Assembly (NCBI RefSeq): GCF_030052815.1
Contig: NC_079507.1
Coordinates: 64,869,144-64,933,143, forward strand
Direction of reading: 5' to 3'
Source: Hevea brasiliensis
Lineage: Eukaryota > Streptophyta > Magnoliopsida > Malpighiales > Euphorbiaceae
Length of the DNA stretch: 64,000 nt
Position numbers and translations under genes: made by a program. Below are positions 1-12,298 of the stretch, piece by piece (position 1 is the first letter of the stretch; each line of letters opens with the position of its first letter). Under the pieces are notes generated by a model. That model searched no databases. It was not told the DNA's origin and saw only the letters and a program-made list of their open reading frames with translations.

Positions 1-414
1 ATCGGTCCACTTCCCACCGGTCACTAAACTCCTGGAATGATAGAAACTCTTACAATCAGAATCATGTGTTACAACATACAAGTGCAGTGCTACGGTTAAG
101 TTACAAAAATAGAGTTCTGCAACATTGAAAAAGATTTCTTTATTCAGCCATTAAACACGAAGATGAATATAGGATTACCTTGAGCCGATTGTCAAATTTG
201 GAGACAACTATTATTGTCCTTCTGAAGCTTGGATCAATCTCCCGAATTGCATCCAACCACAGGGATGAGCACCATTCCACACTGCTCTGTTGAAGGAATA
301 AGAGAATGCGGTGGGGAGGGCTAGCCAATGACTTCACCATCGAAAGAATTTCTTCTGGAGTTTTCTCTGGTTCTCCCTTCTTTGCCTGCTTTTCAAATCG
401 TTAAGAACCTTGAA

Positions 415-469
<55 letters not shown>

Positions 470-1598
470 GTAGCCAATTTTGTCCTCTACAATAACTTCA
501 ATACAAGACATAATTCACCTTAAGAACGAAGCCCGGGGTATCAATAATGGTTAGGTTAGGACAGTGTGCATATTCAGCTCTCATTACAATAGGCTTAGAA
601 GAAACTGCAGCTTTAGTCCTTTTCAAAAGTGCTTCTGTACGTGATTTTATAATATCTGCAATTGTTGTGGCTGACACAACAGCGCTTCCGTATTCCTCAG
701 AATCCTCTTCCTGTTTTCATTGTTAGCTTTCAGTAACTTGTATGATTAGAAACACTAAAGCTTGTCAAAGAGGCAAGTAATAAACTAATAATACAAAAGA
801 GATACCAGTCAAAGCAAAGTAGCATACACATTCATCAGGATTTAATCAAAGGCTATTAATGTCAGCCATCTTAAATCCAAGAAAACCTGATAATTTTTTA
901 GCTGCAAAGAATTATTGAACGGGAAAGCAAATTCTGAAAATGTAGTACAGCTGCAGACATGCGCAGCACGAACGCATATATATGCATACATAAATAGAAC
1001 CAATATGGACGAATTTAGTTTAACTGGATTCAGTTTGGAAGTAACCAATATCTCGTTTTTCTAAATCTCTCAGAAACCAAACAGAAATGCAAATCCCCAA
1101 TTGTTAGAACCCAATAACCTAGTTGCCCAAAATAAAAACCCTAAACACTGCAAGATACAAAAACTAAAAATAAAAAAATGAAAACCCACACAAACACTCA
1201 CAAAACAAATGAAATACAAAATGAGAATGCAAAAAATGGACCTGAAAACGACAACGGGGATCAAGAGCAGTAGGATCATGGACCATCTGAAGAATGAGGG
1301 GCCTGCGGGTGCCCATCTCGACTTCGCGGACATTGAAGCGGAAGCCGAGTAGCGCTTCAAGAAGTGAACTCTTGCCATCAGATTGTCCACCAAGTGCTAC
1401 GATCTCAGGGATAGGGAGTTTCTCGCCGAAGGCTACGGCGGCCGCTTGCAAGCGATTGTAGGCCTCGAATCTGGAGCTGGAAGAGGAGGTGGTGGTGGTG
1501 GTGGAGTTTGGGTTCTGTTGTTTCCTTGTGAGGGACGAAGAGGACGTCGATGATGGGGTTTTTGTGGGTGTAGTCAGGTAAGCATTTCCAGTAGCCAT
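1..1598 (-). CDS. DRP5A: Dynamin-related protein 5A (DRP5A-type GTPase), 5' part, runs off the window
   Basis: Large GTPase of the dynamin superfamily. DRP5A of Arabidopsis acts at the plant cell plate in cytokinesis (family knowledge). Predicted exons in transcription order are 1598-1242, 710-519, 385-179 and 31-1 (continues off the edge). All junctions are GT-AG and in phase 0, giving 262 residues in the window. A Ser/Thr-rich head (residues 1-42) precedes the GTPase domain. The domain shows the P-loop GGQSDGKSS (70-78), the G3 motif DTPG (176-179) and the G4 motif SKFD (245-248). The run RFEAYNRLQAAAVAFGEKLP after the head is typical of DRP5A rather than DRP1, DRP2 or DRP3. I start at 1598 (MATGNAY) because it matches the usual DRP5A N-terminus; an in-frame Met lies four codons upstream. 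Intron 2 carries an AAT microsatellite. The stalk and C-terminal parts are outside the window. DRP5B/ARC5 is the alternative, less likely. Confidence 0.93.
415..467. repeat. (AAT)n microsatellite in DRP5A intron 2
   Basis: About 17 uninterrupted AAT units lie between the second and third predicted DRP5A exons, upstream of the acceptor at 386-388. A repeat of this length is likely polymorphic between individuals. Confidence 0.95.
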
Positions 1599-3622
1599 TG
1601 TAAGATTCAAGAGAAATCACAAAGGGGGAGAGGGATGGAGCCTGAAGAGTGCAGTTTTGAATTTGAATTTGAATTTTTTGGGGATAGAAGAGACGTTAGC
1701 TCTGACCGTTTTGGGCCACAAAACATTGGGCCTTTGCCCAGGCTAGTATCTCTGGGTTGTCTAAAGTTTACCATGGGCTTCCTTTTTGTCCTTCATCCTA
1801 TGATACCCATCAATCCCCAACCGAGCCAGTAAAGCAGAATTTAACACCATGAGCTAGAAATAAAAATAAAGAAATTTCTATTCCAAAAATATAATAAAAA
1901 TGTTTAAAGAGATTGTTATGTTACCGTCTAAAGAAAAATCAGAATGAAATCCGAAAATTAAGAATCGTATTAAAATAGACATGTTTCCTAAATTAATGAG
2001 CAAATTATTACACTTGGATGCAGCCAATTGTCAACGACCAAAAAGGTAGATTTCTTTCTTGAGGCAATTGCTCTATGGCGCTGATGAAGGAACCCTCTAG
2101 CCTTTAAGCCTTCCACCGCAACTTCCATGTTTTGTGCACATGGATACCATACCACCATGCCCATTAGCATTAGGCATTTGCTAATGATACATTATCTTAA
2201 TTGTAAAAATTATTTTTTTCCAAATACTACATTTTTCTTAATTAATTCTTATAGGAACTGTACAATTAAGAGCAATGAAGTGTCTAAGTCATATATTGTC
2301 TAGAAAATGTCATTAGCTTATGTCCATGTTTTATAAAATAAATAAATAAATAAATTATAAACTAAACTTTCAGTTGGATTCAAAGTCAAGCAATGCACCC
2401 TTAATTATCATGTGGGACAATAATAAAAACTTAATTATTTTGAAATATTGTTTCAATTATATAAAGTCTGAGTATTTATAAATGAATTTAAAATGAATAT
2501 AGATTTAAAATAATTTATTATTATTATTTTTTTTATCATAAGTTTTGATCTCGATACGTGTAATGAAATATTTTTAAATATGTGCGGGTATGAAGTGTGC
2601 AAATATTTATATATCCATTTTATTTAGAAAAATAAAAATTAAATATAATAATAAGAAACTATGGAAATTATTTGCACATGAAAAGGAATTATTTTTGAAG
2701 AAAAAAAATATTTAATGGGTTACTGAGTCAACACGCGCAATCTCGGTTGGGGATGGGTGAAAAAAAAAAAAAAGTCATTAAGATCTGTTCGAAGAGCGAA
2801 GCTTATTCGTTAACTGTAAACGAATGATAGTGTGCCACGTATCCAAGTTGATTGGGTGTGAATATGTGTTGGGAAGCGTGGATCAATGGTGGCTTCAACG
2901 CATTTGCCGCCGGGAAAGAAGATCCTTCGCACGTTCACCGGCGACATAGCCTTCAGGGTCAAGCAAATAACTAGCAAGTGGTAATACTATTTTGTGATAA
3001 GAACACTCAAACCACTGATAAGACTTCCTCCAAGTATCCTACTTTTTACCATGGTTTTCAAAGAAAATTTTTTATTTCTTTTTCATCAATTAATCCTGAA
3101 TTTAACAAGGTTATTGAATTTTACAAGAATTATATAGTTAATTAAAATTTTGTAAATATATTAATTTATTTTATATATAATTGACTCTGATTAATATGTA
3201 AATTTGTAAAATGACTCCAATATTACTAAGATAAAGTTCTAAAATTTACCCTAAGATTTCTATGCTATTAGCACAAATTAAAGGATTACTCTTACCATAG
3301 CCTAATTTTAAATAAATAATAACAAAATAAAATGGGTTGTTCAAACCAATGCAGAGAGCCAGCCTTTCATTCGAATTAGTCAAAGCAATATTTAATGAAC
3401 TCAGCCAAGAATCTAGAGTTCTATCATTAATAAAGAATGCTCAAACTAATTAACAATTTAATAATCTCTGCTTAATTAAAACTTTAGAGGCAGCAAGCTT
3501 TTCATTTTCCCTTGGATCATGGAATAATTTCTTCACAAACTTTCAGTTTAAAATACCCTCCTTGCACCTCCCTTACTTTACACTTCCGTAGACAAATTTC
3601 CTATTTCAGGGAAAGATAGAGA
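1599..3622. promoter_or_regulatory. Divergent intergenic region between DRP5A (-) and GRI-like (+)
   Basis: About 2 kb holding the 5' leader and promoter of DRP5A on the left and the promoter of the STIG1-family gene on the right. A TTTAAAATA stretch near 3547-3555, about 70 bases before the GRI-like start codon, could serve as its TATA box. Two short coding-like stretches lie here (2886-2984 +, 1988-2170 -) and are treated as findings. The rest is AT-rich, with short poly-A and poly-T runs and no recognisable gene. Confidence 0.5.
2886..2984 (+). other. Short coding-like orphan ORF (32 codons)
   Basis: An ATG-initiated stretch reading MVASTHLPPGKK and ending QITSKW before TAA. Its base composition is far more GC-rich and codon-like than the AT-rich surroundings. 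A GT (AAGTG|GTAATA) at its end could be a splice donor, which would make this a first exon, but I found no matching downstream exon before the next gene at 3623. I do not recognise the protein. It may be a decayed gene fragment, a small peptide gene or chance. Confidence 0.25.
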
Positions 3623-4069
3623 ATGGCTCCTTCTCTACTCAAGCTCACTACCATTCTCTCAATCTTTGTACTACTGATCCTGCATACTCAGAAATCTCTA
3701 TCCACCGATATCGAAGACGATGAAGAGTATGTTCTGGACACTCCTCTACCCAATCTCAGGTCAAGAAGCAGGTTCTTAGCCAGGGTAATAAAAAAAGGTG
3801 CACATTGCAATCCCAGTACTTACAACATATGTAATGGAGTCTCTGCGAACAATGGCACAAGCTTGTTGCAGTGCTGCAAGACGCATTGCAGGAATGTTCT
3901 AGGAGATGAAAACAACTGTGGCCACTGTGGTAACAAGTGCAGCTTTGGAAAGCTCTGCTGCCAAGGAAGTTGTGTTAGCGTTGCAAATAATAATGATCAC
4001 TGTGGCAAGTGCAACAAAATATGTGCTCCAGGGACTTCATGCAGCTATGGATCATGTGGGTATGCTTAA
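3623..4069 (+). CDS. GRI: Stigma-specific STIG1-like secreted cysteine-rich protein (GRI-like)
   Basis: Single-exon gene for a 148-residue secreted protein. Residues 1-27 form a signal peptide (short basic start, then a Leu/Ile/Val-rich core). An acidic spacer (DIEDDEE) follows, then the RSRFLA stretch common in the STIG1 family, then a C-terminal domain with 16 cysteines in CC and CxxC patterns (for example NNCGHCGNKC and LCCQGSC). Family knowledge: STIG1 acts in stigma exudate and pollen-tube growth, and Arabidopsis GRI is an apoplastic propeptide in reactive-oxygen-linked cell death, cleaved by metacaspase-9. The GRI assignment rests on its position beside DRP5A and the S4 gene, which matches Arabidopsis as I remember it. 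Domain identity alone supports only STIG1-like. A shorter overlapping frame at 3906-4148 is a shadow. Confidence 0.9.
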   Translation: MAPSLLKLTTILSIFVLLILHTQKSLSTDIEDDEEYVLDTPLPNLRSRSRFLARVIKKGAHCNPSTYNICNGVSANNGTSLLQCCKTHCRNVLGDENNCGHCGNKCSFGKLCCQGSCVSVANNNDHCGKCNKICAPGTSCSYGSCGYA

Positions 4070-5086
4070 AAAAATTATGTATTTAGTGCATAATACACAC
4101 GCACACACACACACATATAGATGGATTTATAAAGAAAGAAATGAATGATAATTTGTCAGAGATTATCAGTTGATATTTTCTGGCTTGGGCAGCATTTTTT
4201 TATATAGGGGAGAGTTCAGAGTACTAGTTTAAGTGCATGCTTTTGTACTTTATTAACAAGCTTGAGTTTTTGTATTTCTTCAGTCAGCAGTATACATGAA
4301 CAAGTTTGTGTCACTAATAAAGAAAAAGACGCCTGTTTCAAGGTGATTCTTAAGTTATGTTCGTTTGTAGAAAGTTATCATTCAAAAACATATTGAAAGA
4401 TATTGATTTTCGACTGTTTTTTTATTATTATTTATTTGAAGGTAAGATTTGAATCCTGACACTTGTTCTACAAGCAAGTAGTCTATCATTAAGAGTAAGA
4501 GTTAAGACACTATGAGATAAAATGTCTTAAATTACTTCTCTCGTACATATGTGGACTCATGACTCATATAATAAGGTGGGAGCATATATTGTGGGTGAAT
4601 TTTAGCAAGACAAACTCGTAGTACATTAGTGAAATTAATAACAGATGCAAATTTTCTCTTGGTTTAAGTAAAGTGGCAGTATAACACAGTTGGCTTCCAT
4701 TGTCATCTTTATTCTGTGTAGAAAAACAGGCAGAAATGGCACGATGGGGATAGGAAAGGAGGGGTGCAGAACAACAGAAGGTTGCAAGACTAAATTATCA
4801 ATGCTTTCAATACAAAATGAAAACAAAATTTACATCGTCAAAAAGTTAATATAATCTACCCCTGTATTTGTGACAAGTGAATCAGATCATTACCCAGTTC
4901 AGAACTCTATCTTACAAAGGCTGATATTGAAGTAAATCATAGTTCAAGCTATGCTTTATGTTGATGTTTTACAAAAGAACCATGGCTAGTAAGAAAAACC
5001 CTTGCTTTACGTTAGAAGAAGCTGTCATCCTCAAGGAACCAACCAGAGTAAACGAGTGATATTAAATTACCACCACATGCTGGTGC
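4070..5086. other. Convergent 3' region between GRI-like (+) and S4 protein gene (-)
   Basis: Holds the GRI-like 3' UTR with a (CA)n run near 4097-4113 and a candidate AATAAA polyadenylation signal at 4316-4321, then AT-rich spacer, then the presumed 3' UTR of the S4 gene on the minus strand. No further gene seen. Confidence 0.5.
4316..4321 (+). terminator. Candidate polyadenylation signal of the GRI-like gene
   Basis: AATAAA about 250 bases after the stop codon in an AT-rich context. Plausible in position, but plant signals are degenerate and this is not proven. Confidence 0.35.
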
Positions 5087-7481
5087 TCACAGATAACGAA
5101 TGAGCTCAACTGCAAACTTTCCTTTCTTTGTAGAATTTATTTCTCCTATCTGAATTAAAACAATTCATGCATCAGAATAATGGCCTAAATAATAAAAGCA
5201 GTTCGAACATAAAGTTCAGTAGATGACCTTAAGTCTTCCTTTTCCACTAACTGAAACAATATCACCAGTTTTCAGTGTAGTATTATTTTTTGTGATGGTA
5301 GTCCAATTCACGCGCACATCCCTGTTACTGCAAGGAGAGAATTTTATGCATATCTTGACCAAGTTGGGCATCCTCACCGTTAAACCATCTATGACTCGCA
5401 AAGAACATATTAATAAAACTTCCCAAATAAAATCGACACTCCCAACTGCCAAATTGCTATTCATCTAGAAGTAAGGTATCACAATGACTTGCTATATATT
5501 GAAACCTGAATAACAGAGATGTATATCATTCTAAAGGCTGAAACAAATGGTTGTCATGTCATAATTTCTAATGTTTTGAGAGTTCACTTTTTTTTTGGGT
5601 TATGGATTTATTGGGTTCCCACTATTTTCTCTGATTCAAATTCCAATTGTAATCAAGACCCAAAAAAAACAAAGTGAAACCAGGAAATTCCAAAACTTAG
5701 GCTTGTTGAAAATTCTATTAATTTATTATATGACCATAACTTCAACTGAAATGATTTCAACAAATTTATAGTTTAGCTACGAGTACCAAATATCCAAATG
5801 ATCCAATAGACTTGTGCAGAGTCATCAACCAAAAAAGATGATTAGGAAGGTGTTTTCTAAGGTTAAAAACGAGATCCAGCTAAAGTTGTTTAATCATGCG
5901 GTAAATTTTTAAAGCAATTGGTACAACAAGTTTGTGTCATGTAACCAGGTTCTTAATCACAGAAAAGAAGAGAAATTAGAGATGAATTAGAGAAAGAAAG
6001 GAAAGGAGGAATAGAAGAAAGAAAAGAGGTAATTTGCATTGATATCAGTTCAGGAATATCCCTACATGCAGCCTTCTAGATGTATTCATACAGCCCATTC
6101 TACTATTACAGTTACAGCCCATTCTTTAATTCTAACTGTTACAACCCCCCCGCCACTTGCTAACTACTGTAACTACTCCTATATGTGACAGTCTATCTAC
6201 AAACCTAACTGATAATGATTGACAAAAAGCTATTCACTGGTGGAAATAGAGGAAAACAGCCAAAAATAATTCAATTATTCAACATGGATACATGGAAGCA
6301 TATCTGGTGGATGCATGCGTAATATTGCTTAAATTGAATATCTGTCTTGACAAGCAGCAAAAGTGACAGCATAGTACGTTATTGTAACTTACAGCCAAGT
6401 GGAAAATCATGGGATAATGCCCATATAAGAAAAACAGGTTGTACCTAATCAAATCAACTAGTTTTGACCGTGAAATCTTGAATCCTGCACTAGCTAGGGC
6501 ATCAACCCTAAGTGATGTTTCAATGGTTTTAAATGTCTTAGTCCTGAAAATGGCAAGAAATACACAATATTTAACTGAAGTCAGATAAGAACATGTTCAT
6601 AATTATGCAGAAAATGCCCAGTAAGTTAGATTGCAACCTTGGAGGTTCATATTCAAGAGCAAGCAATGGTATTCTTGCACAAGAAACTGAAACATTACCA
6701 ACCTGCAAGAGAAATAGGCAATAAAAACATAGATGAGCATGGAGTAGCATCATATCAAGAGCTATCAATTTCAAATGTGTGCCCTATGAGAATAAATTTT
6801 CTAATCCATGTATTTTTTGAGACACAAAGTAAGAAATGCAGCCTTATTCAGCTAGTGCATTTTGTCCAACAAGATTTGTTCTCATTCCACTAATAATTAC
6901 ATAATATTTTCACTGAAATTTATTAAGCCATAATAAGTTGGAACTTTTTCCTATCAATATCTATGCAACATGAGAAATTGCCTTCAACGCAACAGCCAAT
7001 GCAATCAAATCGCCAAACCCATATAAATGGAAAAAGAAAGGAAGACTCAAATTCTGATTGAATGAAGTGTTATTAGAGACAACTACGGCAGCAATGTTCA
7101 CTATGATAGGTTCTATAGAATGAGGAAAAACTATATACTTTTGTAGAATTTAAAACCTATTCAGAAAACTGAAGGCATTCACAAAAATTCATTGCTTAAG
7201 CAAGTAGAAAACTACCTTGTCCAGTGACGACATAATAAAGTCAACAAGTTCTGGAACAAGAAGGATTTGAGCCCCTTTCTCTCCCTGGACAATGATTAAA
7301 ACACGACATGAAACAGAAAAAGTTAACTCCAGGCAACAAAGATTCATCCTGGATATCATAACTGACTAGAGATTAGCCGATTAGCTGCAATATCAAGCAT
7401 CAATGAATAATTTTGTGGCTAACCCAATCAGAATATCTGAAGCTTGCACATGTACAGATCAAGCTGCTCATAAACTGGGCT

Positions 7482-7515
<34 letters not shown>

Positions 7516-10022
7516 CTCTTTAGGTTAAACTTAAGCTTCCTAGTTACTACTGCTTAGCTCTGTAGGCTAGAAACACATGCACATATGTAAATGAATTACT
7601 AGGTGAACAAGTCTTTTCCTCTTTTTGTTTTGAATTCCTATTTCCCATTGTCATTTTCCAAAAAAAAAAAATTTAGACTTTTCTAATCCATACTTAGTTT
7701 AATTCAGCCTTAAACTTGAGTTTGAGCTCCAATTTAGAGATTCCACTAACTTTAATGGAAATTTCAAGCTGTGCTCAAGCAGAAATTTGAAGATAGACTT
7801 AGACATGAACCAAGTATGAGCAATCATTCTAATTCATCAAGCTAACTTAGTGACCTTATACCATCTCAACTTGGATTTTTTGTCTCTTCGTGTCCAGGTT
7901 ACTTTTCATAAAGGAACAAGTTCTGGACACGATTCCAAAAGATGGTTAACTTGAAAGATATGAACATAACAGAAATGCGTCAAATAACACCAGCGGTGCC
8001 ACGAAGCAGTAATCAGTGAACACAGTATAAGTCTCTTATAGTACATTTTACTTCTCATAAAGGACCTAGATGGATTTTAAGCAATAAATTTCATAGTCAC
8101 AAACCTTAAATGGTTAGCCAAAGAACCCAAAGTACAATGATGATAATACCTGCAAGATAATATCCCCAACCTTTTCCCTGGAGATCCCTGTACCTAGAAT
8201 TGCACCAAGGAAGTCACCATGAGAACAGGGTTGGAATGAAAAGTTCCCTGTCACACTGGAAAGAATCAAGATGTTAAAGAAAATAAAATCAAAAGCATCA
8301 GAAAATTTAAAGTGGAATTACAGTTTGTTACATTGGAGGTCAATACAACTTACCTCAATGCTGCAATTATATCTGGATCATTCGTCAGCACTTCTGCATG
8401 TCCAACAGAAAGCCGGCAACGTTCAGCCTAGGGGATTTGGGAGATAAATCAATGGATAATCAAGATTATTTTTTTTTTTTAAAAAAAGACCTCATTTAGT
8501 TAAACCTGTGGATATCCTCCCTGAGCAACTGCTTTAATGTCAGTTAGTTTTTCTAATTGAAGCATTGAATCCTTCAATGTTGGTGGGGTGAGAAAATCTG
8601 TATGGAGAACTTCTCTTCTTGATGATGCCCTTCTAGCCTGCAAAAAGCATAAAAAAAGAAAAAAAATAATGAAAAGATTAAGATTAGGGAAAGTTTATTT
8701 TCTCATTGATGAAGGCCTTAATTTTTTTTAGACAGAAACAAAATCTAAGCAATATTTTTCTGATTGCCGAAGGGAAACAAAGAAATCACATGATCACAAG
8801 CTCCTAAAGGCAAATGTAGTCAGAAAATTATTTAAAAAGGGTTCCGAAATACCATGTCGACAATAAACTTCACTTCTTCATTGACACTTCTGTCTCCCAC
8901 ACCCTTGAGTAAATCATTAACTTGCCCCTTCATGGCTTGTGCCAAGTGACATATCCCCAAGGCTATTGCATATTGTATTGGGAGATGTAAGCAATGTTGT
9001 TAGATACAAATCAAAGTCTTGCATACACCATAAACCCATAAATAGTAAGCAATATTTGATAAAAGATATAATAGATAGTTACAATGCATATCTGCCTATT
9101 CCCAATTTCCACTATTCATGTTTAAGAGTTCAATCCCAGAACTGATCCATGAGGCTTTCACCAAACGTTTCAGCACTTAGGTTATCTAATATTGCACCAA
9201 GTGATCATTATGAGGATTTCTGGCACATAAAATTAACATAATTTAGTAGAATTTGGAGAAACATTAGGAGACTTGTGTCAATCTTGAAATTGACCATTCT
9301 GATCAGGTGTTCAGGAAACCTCTATTATTATAGAAAATCCAACATTCAATTATCTAGCCCCCATACTCCAGTTAAAACAAATTTCTCAGAAGGCTTACGT
9401 GATTCTTCATCATGCTTCAGTATTCCATTGCCTAAACAATTTCCTCGCTTATCTTCTAAGCGACCCCCCTAACCCAGCCCATAAAAAAATGGTGCTCCAA
9501 TAATACTTGCAAGATTGTTAGAAAACTATAAGAAAGCGCATAACTTACTTCGATTATGCTCAGAGTCAAATTGCAGCGATCTCACTCGGCAGCTATACCA
9601 TATAATATAGGCAACATTGGCAACAATTTCTTTATCGACCAAAATGGGATTGAATGAAAACTTCATTATACTATATCTAAGTTAGGCATTTCATCAAACA
9701 CCAGTACCCTTTCAGTTCAGCTTAAAGAAAAATCCAACAACAGTAATTTGCCCTAAATTAACTAAATGGGTTAGTGATGACGCAAGTTTTCTCCTAAAAT
9801 CAGCACAAAAACATGCTTTAAGTGAGTGAAGGAAAATCTAAGCATCGGGCATGAATAATCAAGTCATAAACCTGAGTTTCTCATAGGAGCGATAAGAGGA
9901 AGAGAGCGAGAAGTTCCATAGAAAGAGACAATGGTGGTTCTGCGAAGAGGGTGAGATAGTGCTAAAGCTTGAAATGCTCCTCTCAGAAGCCAGGTAGTCG
10001 TTGAGGAGCCGCCGGCGGCCAT
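5087..10022 (-). CDS. S4-domain RNA-binding protein, organelle-targeted (YlmH-like)
   Basis: Ten predicted exons: 10022-9872, 8962-8853, 8637-8506, 8427-8354, 8255-8150, 7284-7216, 6702-6638, 6543-6445, 5327-5228, 5149-5087. All are GT-AG with matching phases and give 322 residues, the size of Arabidopsis At1g53120 as I recall it. The start MAAGGSSTTTWLLRG looks like a plastid or mitochondrial transit peptide (Ser, Thr and Arg rich, few acids). The middle (HLAQAMKGQVNDLLKGVGDR to the GDFLGAILGTGISREKVGDI region) matches the YlmH / cyanobacterial 'photosystem II S4 domain' family. The S4 RNA-binding fold lies at about 245-302 (SLRVDALASAGFKISRSKL, then VRVNW and LKTGDIVSVSGKGRLK), and the C-terminus is AVELIRYL. 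Bacterial relatives bind ribosomal RNA or rescue stalled ribosomes; the plant role is not settled. An overlapping frame starting at 10044 gives a shorter, non-homologous N-terminus and is rejected. Confidence 0.9.
5940..6190. mobile_element. Possible small solo LTR or TRIM-like insertion in S4-gene intron 8
   Basis: A block within intron 8 (5328-6444) begins TGTAACCAGG and ends TATGTGACA, so it has TG...CA ends with inverted TGT.AC / GT.ACA character. It is richer in GC and purine tracts than the rest of the intron. I could not find a matching target duplication (TGTCA left, GTCTA right), so the borders are uncertain and it may be another kind of repeat. Confidence 0.3.
7481..7514. repeat. 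(CT)n microsatellite in S4-gene intron 5
   Basis: A run of about 16 CT units in the intron between the exons at 8255-8150 and 7284-7216. Not a known functional site. Confidence 0.9.
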
Positions 10023-10237
10023 TGCTAGTACACGAGCTGCTCACAGAGGAGCTGAGCTAGTGGTGTAGAATTATCATGCATGTCGGTTCTCCAGTTGGCT
10101 AAAACGGCCGCCTTGTTAAACTGAACGTGTTACTGTTAGTTACTGCCTTGGTAAAATCTTTTTTGGAAATACGTTCGATCTTTTTTCATGGGCTAAGTTA
10201 ATAAAAATTAAATTAAATAATGTTGAAAATCAGATCC

Positions 10238-10272
<35 letters not shown>

Positions 10273-12298
10273 TGAACATATACCCATTTAAAAATTAAAA
10301 TTTTATAATTAATTTATTTTTATCGATTTTCATATTTAAAAACTTAAGTAAAAGAATTTAATTTTTTTAATTTAAAATAAAAAATTTATTTTAAGAGAAA
10401 AAATCATATAAAAAATAATATAATTATAAGAAAATTATTTTTTTTCTAAATAATTTTTTTAATCGAAGCCATAATATTTGAAATTTTGAGAATTTTTTTA
10501 ATAAAATTTCAGTCTTCTATTATCAATTCAATTTATTAAAATACTATTGAAACTATTTATTTTACCTTAATAATTTAATTTATATTTATTTTTTTATATT
10601 TTAAAATTATATTATAAAATTTTTTTAATAATAAATTTAATTAATAATAATTTTATTTTATATTAACAAATAAAATTTTTATAGCTATTGTTATATTTTT
10701 GTTTCTTAAAAAAATTGATATAATTTTGTATTTGATAAATATTATAAAACTTTAATTTTTAAATTTGAAATTTAGTTGATTAATAAATTATCTTTTGTTA
10801 TATATCAATAAAAGAATAAATAAAGGTTAAAAAAATACATATACCACTGTTATTTTTAAGTATCATTATTAAAATTTTTAGATTTTAAATATAAGAAAAT
10901 ATTTTCAAAAAGCAAATATTTAAATTTTATAAATAATTTTTTAATAAACAATTATTTATATGTATTAATATAATTTTAAAAAAATAATTCACCTTTTTTA
11001 ATTTAATCAAAATTTAACTTTAAAAAATTAATTTTAAAGATATATAGCATAATGAGCAAAGTTTTATAATATGAAATTATAAACTTAAGAATTTTTAAAT
11101 TTTTAAAAAACTGTAATAAAAATAATTTTGGCTAACTTTTTTAAATAAAATTTTAATAATTAAAATTTGAATATTTATAATAAGTTAATTTTTTTAATAT
11201 AAAAATATTAAAATAAAAGAAAAAAAATATGGCACGTGATTTTTTTAAGATAAAGTTATATATATATATATATATATGATTTCTTGTAACCAAATCAGAA
11301 TATTTCAGTTCAACTAAATTTTTGCTAACTGCTTCCACCATCCTCAGGATATACGAACGCAAACTCTTACGCTATGTTTAGACATATAATGAAAAAAAAA
11401 AAAAAAGGAAAATAATAGAAAGAAAATATTTTTTTATTTTATTTTTTTTTAAATAGGAGAAAAATAATAAAGAAAAGAAAAATAAATTTTATTTTTTCAT
11501 ATTTAAAAAGAGATAAAAAGAAAAATAAATTAATACTTTTTTTAAATTATTATTTTACTCCTAATTTTATAAATTTTTTAAAGAGTTAAAATAAAAAATA
11601 TATATATAATTTCATCAATTGAAATCTAAATTTTTCTTTTGTTATTTTATTTTCTCTCCAAATTAAATAAAATAACAAAAGTAAAATAGTTTTTATTTTT
11701 CTTTTTTCTCTTATTTTTTCATTTCCAAACAAAGAAAAATAATTTCCCTTAATTTATTTTCTTTCCTCTTCCTTTATATCCAAACAGTGTTACAGATTTC
11801 AAATTTTCAATGCAATAGTGAATAGTCCTCCAATCAAAGCTGATCTGAGATCATCTCCTGAATGAAAAGACACTTTACCCTCAAATGCTCTTTTCAAAAA
11901 TGAAACTAAAAAGGAAACTTGCCCACCAGAGAAAAATTCTATTTGTCAAATGAAAATGAAAAGAGCACATAATACATGCTGAAAATAAGCACTCATCAAC
12001 TTGCCAAATAAAGCGCAGGCTTAACTTTCATGAAAGTTAACAAAATCAAAATTCGGAAGCACATAAAAACAAAAACAAACAAAATGAATGTCATATTCTT
12101 CCCTGCTAAATATTTTGAACTGCCTGAACTACTACCACCAACATTATGATTTATGAGCTTTCAGTCTATCCAATCCAAGGACAGGATGCAACGGAAAAAA
12201 AATGTCTTAATTCCTGCTACTACAAACCTAGCCAATTTGCATGCTCATCAAGCAGAAAATTGTCCACAACTCTTCTACTTAATCCTAGTTTCACTTCT
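10023..12298. other. AT-rich spacer between S4 gene promoter and PPI 3' end
   Basis: The left 100-150 bases are the leader and promoter of the S4 gene. From about 10200 to 11800 the sequence is very AT-rich, with an (AT)n run at 10244-10269 and another at about 11258-11276. A fold-back element sits at 11371-11789. From about 11800 to 12298 the composition returns to normal and probably holds the PPI 3' UTR on the minus strand. No convincing gene. Confidence 0.55.
11371..11789. mobile_element. Fold-back (MITE-like) element
   Basis: The ends are imperfect inverted repeats: GCTATGTTTAGACATATAA on the left and, in reverse complement, CACTGTTTGGATATAAAGG on the right. A TTAC flanks both sides (11367-11370 and 11790-11793). 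Poly-A/poly-T-rich arms lie between and there is no coding capacity. A related element is at 18811-19109. This looks like a non-autonomous DNA transposon, perhaps hAT-like, although only four flanking bases match. Confidence 0.5.

Noticed and set aside
9859..10044. 61-codon frame overlapping S4 exon 1
   Set aside because: It is shifted relative to the frame that joins in phase to the homologous downstream exons. The start at 10022 gives a plausible transit peptide and correct phase.
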